This document shows positions 52,867 to 61,630 of a stretch of DNA of 64,000 nt, one piece after another. A model generated the notes under the pieces. That model saw only the letters and a list, made by a program, of their open reading frames with translations, did not search any database and had not been told where the DNA came from. The translations under genes were made by a program, and so were the position numbers. The DNA is from Flexivirga endophytica (GTDB lineage Bacteria; Actinomycetota; Actinomycetes; Actinomycetales; Dermatophilaceae), in assembly GCF_014640635.1 (NCBI RefSeq), contig NZ_BMHI01000006.1:62001-126000 (forward strand). The letters are read 5' to 3'. The first letter of the stretch is position 1. Each line of letters starts with the position of its first letter.

Positions 52867-54135
52867 CTACTCGACCGCCACGGTCACCGGCAGGTGCAAC
52901 GGACCACGGATCAGCGTGGTGCGCCGCATGGTGACCGGACCTGCACGTCGTATGCCGGGAAGCCGAATCGCCAGCTGTTCCAACGCGATCGTCGCTTCCA
53001 GCCGTGCGAGCGGAGCGCCGAGACAGTAGTGGATGCCGCTGGAGAAGGCCAGGTGCTCGGCACCGTGTGACCGGGTGATGTCGAAGCGGTCCGGGTCGGG
53101 AAACACCTCCGGGTCGCGGCCGGTGCCACCGAGCAACAACAGGATCCATTGATCCTTGCGGACCGGTGTGCCGGCGACCTCCTGGTCCTCGAACGCAACC
53201 CGCTCGGTCCGCTGGACCGGTGGATTCCAGCGCAGTGTCTCCTCGATCGCCTGCCCCGCGAGCTCCGGCTGCTCGGTCAGCAGCCGCCACTGGTCCGGGT
53301 GGTCCTGCAGTGCGAGCAGCGCGTTGCCGAGCAGGTTGACCGTCGTCTCGAAACCGGCGACGAGCAGCAGCAGGCTCATCGACATCAGCTCGTCCGGTCG
53401 GACCTGGTCGCCACGCTCGGCCGCGAGCACACTGGTCAGGTCCTCGCGCGGGTCGACGGCTCGCAACCGGAGCAGCCGGTCGAACATCTCCCCGAGCGCG
53501 GTCGCCGCTTCCATCAGCTCGCGCGCGTGTCGCAGCGAATGTATGCCGTCCAGCGACCCGCCGAGAGCGGCGCCATACCGAGCGAACGCGGTGGTGTCGA
53601 TGCCCGCGTCCTCGTCGATGCCGAACATCCGGGTGATGACACCGATCGGCAGCGGTGCGGCAAAGGAGGAGACGAAGTCGACCGTCCCGCCGTCGGCCAG
53701 CTCGCCGATCAGCCCGTCGACGAGTTCCTCGACGCGAGAACGATATCCGCGCACCATCCGCGGGCTGAACGCAGGCGCCGCGACCCGACGTAGGCGGCTG
53801 TGGTCCGGCTCGTTGCGGTCCAGGAAGGACAGGTCGAAATTCTCGCTGGTGGGAGACGGACCTTCGAGCGGTCGAACCCCGAACGTCCGACTGGTCAGCA
53901 CCGACCGCGCGACGGCGTGGTCGACGGTCGCGAGGTTGCCCAGCCGGGTCGGCACGAGCGGTCCTTGCGCGCGCAGCTCGGCATACACGGCGTAGGGGTT
54001 GTTCCGCCCCTCGCCCATCCGCGGCCGCGCGAGCGGATCGTGGTGCACCTTGCCGCGGTATGCCGTTGACAGCTTGGAGCGGTAGAGCTCCTGGCTGAAG
54101 GCGATCGCGGCCCGCGCGTCCTGCACGATGCTCAT
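52867..54135 (-). CDS. Cytochrome P450
   Basis: 422 residues, soluble bacterial type. The heme-thiolate loop is FSSGIHYCLGAPLAR with Cys371; the I helix has LLVAGFETTVN (260-270) for oxygen activation, and the K-helix motif is E299-x-x-R302. It hydroxylates or otherwise oxidises an unknown substrate and needs a ferredoxin and reductase, neither of which is encoded nearby. ATG 54135 has GGAGGAGGAGGG in front; the Met further up does not. Monocistronic, convergent with the ABC operon. The CYP family cannot be told by eye. Confidence 0.93.
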   Translation of the reverse strand: MSIVQDARAAIAFSQELYRSKLSTAYRGKVHHDPLARPRMGEGRNNPYAVYAELRAQGPLVPTRLGNLATVDHAVARSVLTSRTFGVRPLEGPSPTSENFDLSFLDRNEPDHSRLRRVAAPAFSPRMVRGYRSRVEELVDGLIGELADGGTVDFVSSFAAPLPIGVITRMFGIDEDAGIDTTAFARYGAALGGSLDGIHSLRHARELMEAATALGEMFDRLLRLRAVDPREDLTSVLAAERGDQVRPDELMSMSLLLLVAGFETTVNLLGNALLALQDHPDQWRLLTEQPELAGQAIEETLRWNPPVQRTERVAFEDQEVAGTPVRKDQWILLLLGGTGRDPEVFPDPDRFDITRSHGAEHLAFSSGIHYCLGAPLARLEATIALEQLAIRLPGIRRAGPVTMRRTTLIRGPLHLPVTVAVE

Positions 54136-54193
54136 CGAATCCCTCCTCCTCCGATCGTGCCTCAGCCGGAGGGGCAAGTGCAGGAGAACGAGG

Positions 54194-55666
54194 TCAGTAG
54201 ACGCCCTCGTGGCGGAAGACGGTCAGTGCACGGCGGTCGACGCGCAGGTCCAGGACCTCGGCCTCCTCGCCGAGCTCACCGTCCCGCGCGATCCGCACCG
54301 GACCACCCTCGACCACCTCGATCCGCAGCGACGGTGCGTGGATCTCGTGGTAGCGCTTGTGGCGACCCAGCTGCCCGGTGAGCAGCGAGGCGAGGATCGT
54401 CAGCGTCGCCCCCAAGCCGGAGGCATCCAGCATCCGCAGGTCCACCAGCCCGTCGTCCAGACGCTCGCGGAAGCTCGGAGCGAAACCGTGCGGTTGGTAT
54501 TCGCTGTTGCCGAGGAAGAGCAGGTCGACCTCCGCCGTCCGGTCGTCGACACGAACGGTGATCGGCTGCGACCGCAGCAGCGTGCGGGCACCGGCATACA
54601 ACGCGGCCAGTGGCTTGCCGATCCGCTTCTCGTTGCGCTCCCGGATGGCGACGAAGTCGGTGTAGGCGCCGACGCTCGCCGTGTTGAGGAAGAGCTGGTC
54701 GTTCAGGTACGCGAGATCGACCTTGGCCGCGGTGCCCTGCTTGACGGCGGTGATCGCCGCGCGCAGCGGGAAGGCCCAGGCGTCCTTCGCGAAGTGGTTG
54801 AACGTGCCGGCGGGAAACACCGCGAGCGGCACGTCCGCCTCGCGCGCGGCCGCGGCCGCCGTGCGCACCGTCCCGTCACCACCGGCGACGCCGAGAACCT
54901 CGGCACGAGAAGCAGATTCGCGCATCACGGCTTCTACATCGGAGTCCTCGGCCAGCTCCACGACCTCCGCGTCGGGCAACTCGCGTCGCACCTCCTGGAG
55001 CACCCGCTTCCCCTCACCGCTGTGCGAGGCCGGGTTCACCACCAGCACGACACCGGAGCCCGTCGGTCGAGCCGCCAGCCGTATGACGTCCGTCCCCCGT
55101 ATGGCGGAAGGCGGCTCCGCCGGAGGCACCAGCCGGGCGCCGACCCCGGCGACCGCCGTCCCGAGCAACCAGCCGGCGGCGACGTCGGACGGGTAGTGGG
55201 CACCCGTCGACACCCGGGAGAACCCGACCAGGCCGGCCAGGGTCCGCAGCGGCACCGACAGCACGGGCATCTCCAGACCGACCGCCGTCGCGAAGGCGGC
55301 AGCGCTCGCCGCATGACCGCTCGGGAAGCTGGACGACGTCGGCAGTCGACGCGACAGACGAGCGATCGGCACAGAGGAGAGGGACGGACGGATACGCCGA
55401 TTCGTCCGTTTGGCAACCTGATTCGCGATCAGACTGGTCGCCGCGATTGTCACCACGCCCCGCAACGCGGCCCGTTTCGCCCGCCGGTCACGGCTCAGCC
55501 CCAGCGCACCGGCGACCCCCAGCCACAGCACCGAGTGATCGGCCGCATCGGACAGGCGGGGCATCACCCTGTCCAGGATCGGACTGTGGGTGGTCGCGAT
55601 GCCTTCGAAGACGGCGACGTCGAGGTTGTCGACGTCCTGCATGATGCGGTTGAGCCAATCGATCAC
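54194..55666 (-). CDS. PAP2 phosphatase fused to a diacylglycerol-kinase-type lipid kinase
   Basis: 490 residues. The first 200 form a PAP2 membrane phosphatase with all three motifs: KRTNRRIRP, PSGH (115-118) and STGAHYPSD (H157, D161). From about 205 a DgkB/YegS-type kinase domain follows: VVNPASHSGEG, GVAGGDGTV and PAGTFNHFAKD. One protein thus combines removal of phosphate from a lipid with phosphorylation of a lipid such as diacylglycerol or phosphatidylinositol. This fusion is known from several actinobacteria, but its function is not settled. GTG 55666 is the start; about 80 bp separate it from the GTPase gene. Confidence 0.88.
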   Translation of the reverse strand: MIDWLNRIMQDVDNLDVAVFEGIATTHSPILDRVMPRLSDAADHSVLWLGVAGALGLSRDRRAKRAALRGVVTIAATSLIANQVAKRTNRRIRPSLSSVPIARLSRRLPTSSSFPSGHAASAAAFATAVGLEMPVLSVPLRTLAGLVGFSRVSTGAHYPSDVAAGWLLGTAVAGVGARLVPPAEPPSAIRGTDVIRLAARPTGSGVVLVVNPASHSGEGKRVLQEVRRELPDAEVVELAEDSDVEAVMRESASRAEVLGVAGGDGTVRTAAAAAREADVPLAVFPAGTFNHFAKDAWAFPLRAAITAVKQGTAAKVDLAYLNDQLFLNTASVGAYTDFVAIRERNEKRIGKPLAALYAGARTLLRSQPITVRVDDRTAEVDLLFLGNSEYQPHGFAPSFRERLDDGLVDLRMLDASGLGATLTILASLLTGQLGRHKRYHEIHAPSLRIEVVEGGPVRIARDGELGEEAEVLDLRVDRRALTVFRHEGVY

Positions 55667-55744
55667 GGGAGTGTCCTGTCGCGCTGGTCCGGCTGTGTGC
55701 CGCCATACTCGCCCATCACGGCCCGCCACGCGGGAGGTGGGGCG

Positions 55745-57550
55745 TCACCGCGGGTTCGCCTTCACGTATGCCGCCCAGTCGCCCGGGTCGACGCCCACCC
55801 GCCGTGACGTCGGCGGTGCTCCGCGCACCGCACGGTGGTGGTCCAGGCGACTCTCCCAAACGCCTTCGCCGCTGGTCAGATCCGGCAGGCGCTGCTGCAC
55901 CGCGTCGGTCAACCGGGTCGGTATGACGCCCTCGATGCGCGCGTCGCGTTCGTCGACCTCGGTGCTGGTGATGTCGGCCTCCCACCGGGCCAGGTCGCCC
56001 AGGAGCGCCGGGACCTGCTCCGGCAGCAGGTCGAGGGTGAACGACTCGACGGGCTCGCACACCACGGTGCCGGCCTGTCGCAGCGCGCGCATCAGCACCG
56101 GCCGGGTCAGCAACCGGAAGTCCCCGGCGGTGCTGGACATCGACTTGTCGAAGGTTCCGTGCGCGTGCGACTGACGTGCCCAGTAGCCCGAATGCGTCAT
56201 GGTGACAACGCAATCGGTGACCCGCCAGCCGCTCAGGCCCTGCTGCAGCGTCTCCTCCACCGAGGACCGGACAGCGGTGAAGAACGCCGGCGGCATGGAG
56301 CCTGCCTCCACCTCCAGCTCGAAGCGCACGCCGGTGTCGACCGGTGAGGGATCCACCCGCAGGCCGACGGTCGCGAGGTACGGGTTCGGGGCAGTCGCGA
56401 TGGTCTCCTGTGCCGAGTCGGTGCCGACGACACGCTCGATGCAGATGACCGACAACGGCCGGAACGTGGCGCGGACACCGAACTCGTCCGCCAGCCGCGC
56501 CGCGATGACCTGGCGCTGCACCTCTCCGTGCAGTGACAGCCGCACCTCGGCTGACCCCGCGAAGTTCTCCGCTCCTCCGTCGCTCCGATACTTCGCGGCG
56601 GCCCCGATCGTGCCCAGCCCGTCCCCGAGGGTCACGATGCGCAGATTGATCAAGGGGTCCTGATCGGCCAGCGTGGCCAAGGCCGCCAGCAGCTGGCCGC
56701 GTTGGGCCGGATCGGCCGCGTCGACAACGGTTTCCAGTGTCGACGGCCGCAGTGTGCTCACCTCGCGAGAGCCGTCGACGCCGATCCGGTCGCCGACCCG
56801 TGGGTGATCGATACCGGTCACGACACCGATGCCGCCGGGGGAGAGGGCCTTGGTGCGCGTGCCGGTCGGGTCGCTGATCGCGGTGATCCGTGACCGCTTG
56901 TCGACTCGGTCGCGCACCCGCACGGTGCCGTCGTGCACCCGGAGCCAGGCGCGCCCGTCGGGCTCGACGGAGAAGACCGTCGCGGAGGTGGGAGCGTCCG
57001 GGCGGCCTGGCGAAGTAGGGATGCGTCGGATCCGGTCGAGGAGCGCGGCGATGCCCTCGCCGGTGCGTGCCGATCCGCGCAGCACGGACGTGCCGGGCGC
57101 CGGCTTCAAGCGGTGCGCGATCTGCTCGTCGACCCGATCCGGATCTGCTCCACTGCGGTCGACCTTGTTGACGAAGAGCGTCGTCGGCACGGCCAAGCGC
57201 TGCAACGCGCGCATCAGGATGCGGGTCTGCGATTGCACGCCCTCCACGGCCGAGATGACCAGGATGACGCCGTCGAGGATCCCGAGCGCACGCTCGACCT
57301 CCGCGATGAAGTCCGGGTGTCCGGGAGTGTCAACGAGGTTCACGCACAGGTCGTCGAGCGTGAAGCTGGCGACGGCCGTCCGGATGGTGATGCCACGCTC
57401 TCGCTCGAGCGTCATGGTGTCGGTGGCCGACGTGCCACGATCGACGCTACCGACAGCGTCGATGGCGCCCGCTTCGAAGAGCAGGCGCTCGGTCAGAGTG
57501 GTCTTACCGGCGTCGACGTGAGCGAGTATTCCGAGATTGAGAGTCAGCAA
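55745..57550 (-). CDS. TetM/OtrA-like ribosomal protection GTPase
   Basis: 601 residues of the EF-G family. The beginning NLGILAHVDAGKTTLTERLL (G1), GSVDRGTSATDTMTLERERG (switch), VDTPGHPDF (G3) and FVNKVDRSGAD (G4) match tetracycline-resistance proteins TetM/TetW more closely than EF-G. The C-terminal domains are complete (VVTMTHSGYWARQS, MRALRQAGTVVCEPVESF). It should free stalled ribosomes, removing tetracycline-type drugs, or do some similar native job; resistance itself is inference. The start is TTG 57550 with AAGGAAG five bases before; no ATG or GTG fits. The leader before it folds over that ribosome site (57552-57617) and encodes a small peptide. Confidence 0.9.
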   Translation of the reverse strand: MLTLNLGILAHVDAGKTTLTERLLFEAGAIDAVGSVDRGTSATDTMTLERERGITIRTAVASFTLDDLCVNLVDTPGHPDFIAEVERALGILDGVILVISAVEGVQSQTRILMRALQRLAVPTTLFVNKVDRSGADPDRVDEQIAHRLKPAPGTSVLRGSARTGEGIAALLDRIRRIPTSPGRPDAPTSATVFSVEPDGRAWLRVHDGTVRVRDRVDKRSRITAISDPTGTRTKALSPGGIGVVTGIDHPRVGDRIGVDGSREVSTLRPSTLETVVDAADPAQRGQLLAALATLADQDPLINLRIVTLGDGLGTIGAAAKYRSDGGAENFAGSAEVRLSLHGEVQRQVIAARLADEFGVRATFRPLSVICIERVVGTDSAQETIATAPNPYLATVGLRVDPSPVDTGVRFELEVEAGSMPPAFFTAVRSSVEETLQQGLSGWRVTDCVVTMTHSGYWARQSHAHGTFDKSMSSTAGDFRLLTRPVLMRALRQAGTVVCEPVESFTLDLLPEQVPALLGDLARWEADITSTEVDERDARIEGVIPTRLTDAVQQRLPDLTSGEGVWESRLDHHRAVRGAPPTSRRVGVDPGDWAAYVKANPR

Positions 57551-57701
57551 TGAGGCTTCCTTCGAGTTTGGCGTTGCGGTCGCAAGCTCCCTGCAACGCC
57601 AACTCGGTCCAAGCCTCCTGTGCTTGTTCTGAATCAACTTCGAAGGTCCTGTCCTTGGCCGCAGTGAAGTGGATCGGTGCGGTGCAGGAAGGACGGCGCA
57701 T
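57504..57701 (-). CDS. Small leader ORF upstream of the ribosomal-protection gene
   Basis: 65 codons from ATG 57701, with a strong GAGGAG ribosome site (57714-57709, seven bases of spacing). The product begins MRRPSCTAPIHFTAAKDR and ends in a run of Arg, not resembling a known family. It reads straight through the leader hairpin and overlaps the GTPase gene by 47 bases in another frame. Ribosome movement or stalling in it would control the hairpin. Whether the peptide itself has a role is not known. Confidence 0.45.
   Translation of the reverse strand: MRRPSCTAPIHFTAAKDRTFEVDSEQAQEAWTELALQGACDRNAKLEGSLIADSQSRNTRSRRRR
57552..57617 (-). promoter_or_regulatory. Leader hairpin covering the ribosome site of the ribosomal-protection gene
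   Basis: In the mRNA (minus strand) three stacked stems form: GAGGCTT (57617-57611) with AAGCCTC (57558-57552), CGAGTT with AACTCG, and GGCGTTGC (57577 side) with GCAACGCC, around a 15-base loop. The ribosome site GAAGGAAG (57563-57556) lies in the internal loop and lower stem, and the TTG start two bases beyond. This would keep the GTPase start closed until the hairpin opens, as in attenuators of antibiotic-resistance genes. Confidence 0.6.
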
Positions 57702-57817
57702 CTGCTGACTCCTCGGACCTCGGGCTTGACGCTGTCAGTGCAGCAGACCCGGCTCACCGGCCGCAACGCAATTTCCGCTGACGGCCGGAACTGGTCGCCG
57801 CCGCACGCCCGGACCTC

Positions 57818-57823
57818 TACGGT
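57818..57823 (+). promoter_or_regulatory. -10 box of a leaderless promoter for the Pr6Pr gene
   Basis: TACGGT ends six bases before GTG 57830, and no ribosome site stands before that codon, as at 6109 and 4453. The minus-strand leader of the GTPase starts in the same region, so the two promoters face away from each other. Confidence 0.4.
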
Positions 57824-57829
57824 GAGCGT

Positions 57830-58510
57830 GTGACCGCCGAAGAGGTAGTGCGTGCCCCCGGAGACAGCTCGGGCCCCGCCGTGATGTTGCGTGTCCATGC
57901 GACGCTGCGGCTGCTGGTCGCCGCGCTCATCACCTTCACCGTGATCGTGCAGCTCGTCGAAGCGCTGACCCGGGACGAGAACCCGGCGTCGGTCACCAAC
58001 TTCTTCAGTTACTTCACGATCCAGTCCAACGTCATCGTGGCAGTGGTGCTGGCGGTGGCGGGCGCCATACAGCTGCGTGGACCGGACCCGCACTGGCTCG
58101 ACCGGATCCGCGGTGCGGCCACGGTCTACATCTCGATCACCGGCGTCGTCTACGCGCTGCTGCTCAGCAACACGGACGTCAACACGCCGCTGCCGTGGGC
58201 GAATGTCGTCCTGCACTATTTCGTGCCGATCGCGATGGTGGTCGACTGGCTCGTCGATCTGCCCGAGCGGCGCATCGAATTCCGTTCTGCGCTCGTGTGG
58301 TTGGCCTATCCGATCGTCTACTTGGGCTACAGCCTGATCCGCGGTCCGATCGCCGACTGGTACCCCTATCCCTTCCTCGACCCGGGTCCGCACGGCTACG
58401 GCTACGTCGCGGTGATGAGCGTGTGTGTCGCGATCGTGGCCGCCGTTTTCGTCGCGGTCGTCGCCGGAGCCACCCGGCTGCCCGGCCGAATGATCCAGTG
58501 GCGCGACTGA
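57830..58510 (+). CDS. Pr6Pr-family integral membrane protein
   Basis: 226 residues with six membrane segments (about 22-45, 60-82, 92-110, 118-138, 150-170, 185-210). The segments NFFSYFTIQSNVI and LHYFVPIAMVVDWL, with DVNTPLPWANVV and YPYPFLDP, are those of the bacterial Pr6Pr group related to the eukaryotic AIG1/ADTRP hydrolases. A Thr in FFSYFT and a His in LHYF are the candidate catalytic pair of that family. The bacterial role is not known. GTG 57830 is the start; the next gene overlaps by 13 bp. Confidence 0.8.
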   Translation: MTAEEVVRAPGDSSGPAVMLRVHATLRLLVAALITFTVIVQLVEALTRDENPASVTNFFSYFTIQSNVIVAVVLAVAGAIQLRGPDPHWLDRIRGAATVYISITGVVYALLLSNTDVNTPLPWANVVLHYFVPIAMVVDWLVDLPERRIEFRSALVWLAYPIVYLGYSLIRGPIADWYPYPFLDPGPHGYGYVAVMSVCVAIVAAVFVAVVAGATRLPGRMIQWRD

Positions 58511-59613
58511 CCGTCGAACTCGACGACTCGCAAGCGCTCGCGTGGCGCTTGCAACGGCACTGCCTGTCCCGGCCCGGCGCGCGCTCGGTGAAAGCTGCGG
58601 TATGTCGGGTCGTCGCACTGCGCGGTTGGCCGATGGACCTGGCCGAGCTCGCGGTCGCCGTACGCCGGTCTGCGCCCACGCCCGGTGAGCTGACGGCTGC
58701 GTTGAGCGCGGGCGACGTCATACGCAGCTACGCATTCCGTGGCGGCTCATACGTTTTCACGCCCGAGGTCGGTGCCGTGCTGCTGTCGGTGCACACGGCG
58801 CCACGCTCCTGGGAGAAGGAGCGCTTCCAGCGGCAGGCCGGCTTCGAGCTGGCGGACTGGGAGCCGTTCCGGGCCGCGATGCAGGAGATCCTCGAGCCCG
58901 AACCACTGACCCGCCGGGAGATCGCCGACCGTCTTGCCGACATCCCGGCACTGCGAGGATTGGCCGACGCCGCAACGGGATCGGGCGCCGACGCGCTCTA
59001 CAAGCCGCTGCACTGGTGGGGCGACATCTGTTTCGGCCCGGAACGCGACGGGCAGGCGACCTTCCGGCGGCTGCGCGACGACCCGGCGTGGCCGGGCCTG
59101 CCGGACCTCGACGACGCCGGTCGGGCCGCGATCGAGCTCTACCTGGGCGCCTACGGGCCGGCGACGGTAGCCAACCTGCACTACTGGCTCGCTGAAGGCC
59201 TGGCGGCGCCTCGTCGGCGGGTCATGCAGTGGCTGAACGAGCTGGGCGACGACGTCAGCGAGGTGACGGTCGGTGACATCACCGGCTACGTGTGCACGAA
59301 GGACCTGGACGACATCGCCGCAGCGGAACCGTCCGAGCAGGTGCGGCTGCTGCCCGGCTTCGACCCCTGGTTGCTCGGGCCGGGCACTGCCGACACGAGA
59401 TTGCTTGCTGCACAACGGCGTTCGGTCGGCACCCGAGGCGCCAACCTCGTCCTACGAGGTGGCGTCGTCTCAGGTGTATGGCGCCGGCGGCGTGACGAGG
59501 TCACAGTGTCGTGGTTCGACGAGGCAGGGCTGGTGCCGCGCGACGAGTTGGAGACCGAGGCGCGTCGCGTGGTCGGTGTGGACGTCACGGTCAACAGCCG
59601 GCCCAGCGAATAG
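58498..59613 (+). CDS. Winged-helix (HTH_42, AlkZ-like) DNA-binding protein
   Basis: 371 residues. The early part holds ARSVKAAVCRVVALRGWP, the middle SYAFRGGSYVFTPEVGAVLL (the usual R-G-T-x-H region of the family), then LYLGAYGPATVANLHYWL and LLPGFDPWLLGP near the C-terminus. This is the HTH_42 family to which the DNA glycosylases YcaQ and AlkZ belong; the Q-x-Q or similar catalytic motif of those enzymes is not obvious, so glycosylase activity is open. GTG 58498 starts inside the upstream gene (13-bp overlap), so they are one operon. A DNA-repair role is inference. Confidence 0.8.
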   Translation: MARLTVELDDSQALAWRLQRHCLSRPGARSVKAAVCRVVALRGWPMDLAELAVAVRRSAPTPGELTAALSAGDVIRSYAFRGGSYVFTPEVGAVLLSVHTAPRSWEKERFQRQAGFELADWEPFRAAMQEILEPEPLTRREIADRLADIPALRGLADAATGSGADALYKPLHWWGDICFGPERDGQATFRRLRDDPAWPGLPDLDDAGRAAIELYLGAYGPATVANLHYWLAEGLAAPRRRVMQWLNELGDDVSEVTVGDITGYVCTKDLDDIAAAEPSEQVRLLPGFDPWLLGPGTADTRLLAAQRRSVGTRGANLVLRGGVVSGVWRRRRDEVTVSWFDEAGLVPRDELETEARRVVGVDVTVNSRPSE

Positions 59614-59623
59614 GACGGTCGGA

Positions 59624-60079
59624 TCAGGGTTGGTTCAGCGTGCGCACCGCGGCGACGAGCGGAGCCAGCTGGGGATCCTCAGCCGCGGTGTCGAGCGCTT
59701 TGCGCAGTGCTCGGTCGTTCGTCGGCCGTGCCTTCTTCAGCAGCTTGAACCCCGCGTCGCTGACGTCGGTGTAGATGCCGCGCCGATCGGTCGGGCACAG
59801 GTATCGGGCGAGGAGCCCGCGATCCTCCAACCGGGTCACCAGTCGGGTGGTCGCGCTCTGACTGAGTACGACGGCGTCGGCGACCTGTCGCATCTGCAGG
59901 TGGCCGCCTTCGTCCTCGGTCTGCCGGCTGAGCACGTCGAGGAGTGAGTATTCGCGGACGCTCAGGTCGTGCGCGCTCTGCAGGGCGCGCTCGACCTGCG
60001 TCTCGATCTTGGCGTGCAGCAGCGAGAGCGCGGCCCATCCGCTGGCGAGCGCAGTGAGTTTCGGATCGGTGGCGGTCAT
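59624..60079 (-). CDS. MarR-family transcriptional regulator
   Basis: 151 residues, typical. A helical dimerisation start (LTALASGWAALSLLHAKIE) precedes the winged helix LQMRQVADAVVLSQSATTRL with VTRLEDRGLLARYLCPTDRR (the D-x-R wing). It probably represses the MFS exporter gene 91 bp upstream on the same strand and possibly itself. ATG 60079 has AGGGAG upstream. A perfect 8-bp inverted repeat lies 44 bp before the start and is a possible operator. Confidence 0.9.
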   Translation of the reverse strand: MTATDPKLTALASGWAALSLLHAKIETQVERALQSAHDLSVREYSLLDVLSRQTEDEGGHLQMRQVADAVVLSQSATTRLVTRLEDRGLLARYLCPTDRRGIYTDVSDAGFKLLKKARPTNDRALRKALDTAAEDPQLAPLVAAVRTLNQP

Positions 60080-60122
60080 CGGTGACTCCCTGCTGGTGCT
60101 GCGTGTTCGGCGGCTGCGCGAA

Positions 60123-60142
60123 TAGCCGTCGTATGACGGCTA
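60123..60142. promoter_or_regulatory. Inverted repeat between the MFS and MarR genes
   Basis: TAGCCGTC (60123-60130) and GACGGCTA (60135-60142) are exact reverse complements around GTAT. It is located between the MFS stop and the MarR start, so it may be a MarR operator or a short terminator. The centre contains a GTATGNC motif. Confidence 0.45.
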
Positions 60143-60170
60143 CTGGCGCCTGCAAGTTTACCTCTCGTCG

Positions 60171-61352
60171 TCAGGCGCACGATGTCTGCGCGAGGGATGG
60201 TGCTCGGCTCGGCCGACGCTCCAGAGCGGCCGACCAGATCGCGAGGCCGAGCGCCGTGGCCACCAGAAGGGCGCCGACCCAGTTCGGCGCGGTGTAGCCG
60301 AGCCCGGCTCCGATGACGATGCCGCCCAGCCAGGCGGAGAGGGCGTTGCCCAGGTTGAAGGCACCGATGTTGACCGCCGATGCCAGGGTCGGCGCGCCGT
60401 GCGCCTGGTCCAGGACTCGCTTCTGCAATGGCGGCACCGTGGCGAAGCCGAGGCCACCGACCAGCATGATCGTCAGCGCTGCCAGCACCTTGTTGTGCGC
60501 GGTCACGGTGAAGGCCAGCAGGACCAAGGACAGCCCGCCCAGGGTCACGAAGAGCATGGGCATGAGATTGCGGTCGGCGAACTTCCCACCGACCAGGTTG
60601 CCGACGAACATGCCGACGCCGAACAGCACGAGCAACCAGGTGACGGCACCCTCGGAGTAGCCCGCGACCTCGGTCATCATCGGCGCGATGTAGGTGATCG
60701 CGGCAAAGACGCCACCGAAGCCGAGGACCGTCATGGCCATCGCGAGCACCACCTGGATGTTGCGGAACGCCGCGATCTCGCCGCGGAGGTTCGCACTCTG
60801 CGACCGCGGCATCGGCGGAACGAGTTTCGCAATTCCGAGCAGGCCGATCACGCCGAGGCCGGCAACGGCGGCAAACGTGACCCGCCAGCTGATCGTCTGG
60901 CCGATGAGGGTGCCTGCGGGTACACCGACGATGTTGGCGACGGTGAGTCCGGTGAACATGATGGCGATCGCGGCAGCCTTTCGGGCCGGCGCGACGAGGT
61001 CCGCGGCGGCGACCGCGCCGATGCCGAAGAACGCGCCGTGTGCGAGGGAAGCGATGATCCGCCCGGCCAGCATGATCCCGAAGGTCGGTGCGAGAGCCGA
61101 CAGCGCATTGCCGACGATGAAGAGGCCCATCAGGAACATGAGCATGGTCTTGCGGCTGATCTTGTTGCCGAGCGCGGTCATGACCGGCGCGCCGAGCATG
61201 ACTCCGATGGCGTAGCCGCTGACGAGCAAGCCGGCCATCGGGATGGAGACGCCATACGAACCGGCGATCTGCGGCATCAACCCCATCACCACGAACTCAG
61301 TCGTGCCGATGCCAAAGGCGCCGATCGCCAGGGCGAGGAGTGCGAGAGGCAT
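60171..61352 (-). CDS. MFS efflux transporter (AraJ/Bcr-type, DHA1)
   Basis: 393 residues with 12 membrane segments. FGIGTTEFVVMGLMPQIAGS is the motif D1 region of drug/proton antiporters of the AraJ/CmlA/YdhP type. The loop-2/3 signature reads VMTALGNKISRKTMLM, and the motif C region of exporters is FTGLTVANIVGVPAGTLIGQ. It exports small molecules, probably drugs or sugars. ATG 61352 has AAAGG upstream; the frame stays open above it but without family likeness. A MarR regulator follows on the same strand and a VOC protein is divergent, which suggests a resistance or detoxification island. Confidence 0.9.
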   Translation of the reverse strand: MPLALLALAIGAFGIGTTEFVVMGLMPQIAGSYGVSIPMAGLLVSGYAIGVMLGAPVMTALGNKISRKTMLMFLMGLFIVGNALSALAPTFGIMLAGRIIASLAHGAFFGIGAVAAADLVAPARKAAAIAIMFTGLTVANIVGVPAGTLIGQTISWRVTFAAVAGLGVIGLLGIAKLVPPMPRSQSANLRGEIAAFRNIQVVLAMAMTVLGFGGVFAAITYIAPMMTEVAGYSEGAVTWLLVLFGVGMFVGNLVGGKFADRNLMPMLFVTLGGLSLVLLAFTVTAHNKVLAALTIMLVGGLGFATVPPLQKRVLDQAHGAPTLASAVNIGAFNLGNALSAWLGGIVIGAGLGYTAPNWVGALLVATALGLAIWSAALERRPSRAPSLAQTSCA

Positions 61353-61630
61353 TGCGTGGACCTTTCCAAGATTGCGCGTATCGTTTACCGGCGAAGACAA
61401 TAGTTGCACACGCGGTATAAACGCAAGCGCGCATAATTGGACGCGGCTCGCGCACGCGCCAGGAGCGCTGGCTTGCTCGTGTTCGCTGACGGGAGGTGAG
61501 GACGATCCCGTCGCTGTTGCCGGGGCAGGCCGGTGGGACGCCGCAACGGACAGAACCTGACCGGAGGCAGCTCTAGCGTCAGGACTCCGCTCGCGCTCGG
61601 CGAGCGGCCCCACCGACGAGAGAGAACACC
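61353..61630. other. Divergent promoter region between MFS and VOC genes
   Basis: 278 bp without a convincing gene. On the minus strand TTGCGT and TATTGT, 18 bp apart (about 61397-61426), give a fair -35/-10 pair for the MFS gene. The words GTTTACC, GTTTATACC and a similar AGTTTACC before the MarR gene (60157-60164) may be parts of a shared regulator site. On the plus strand TAGCGT at about 61572 could be a -10 for the VOC gene. Nothing else seen. Confidence 0.35.
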
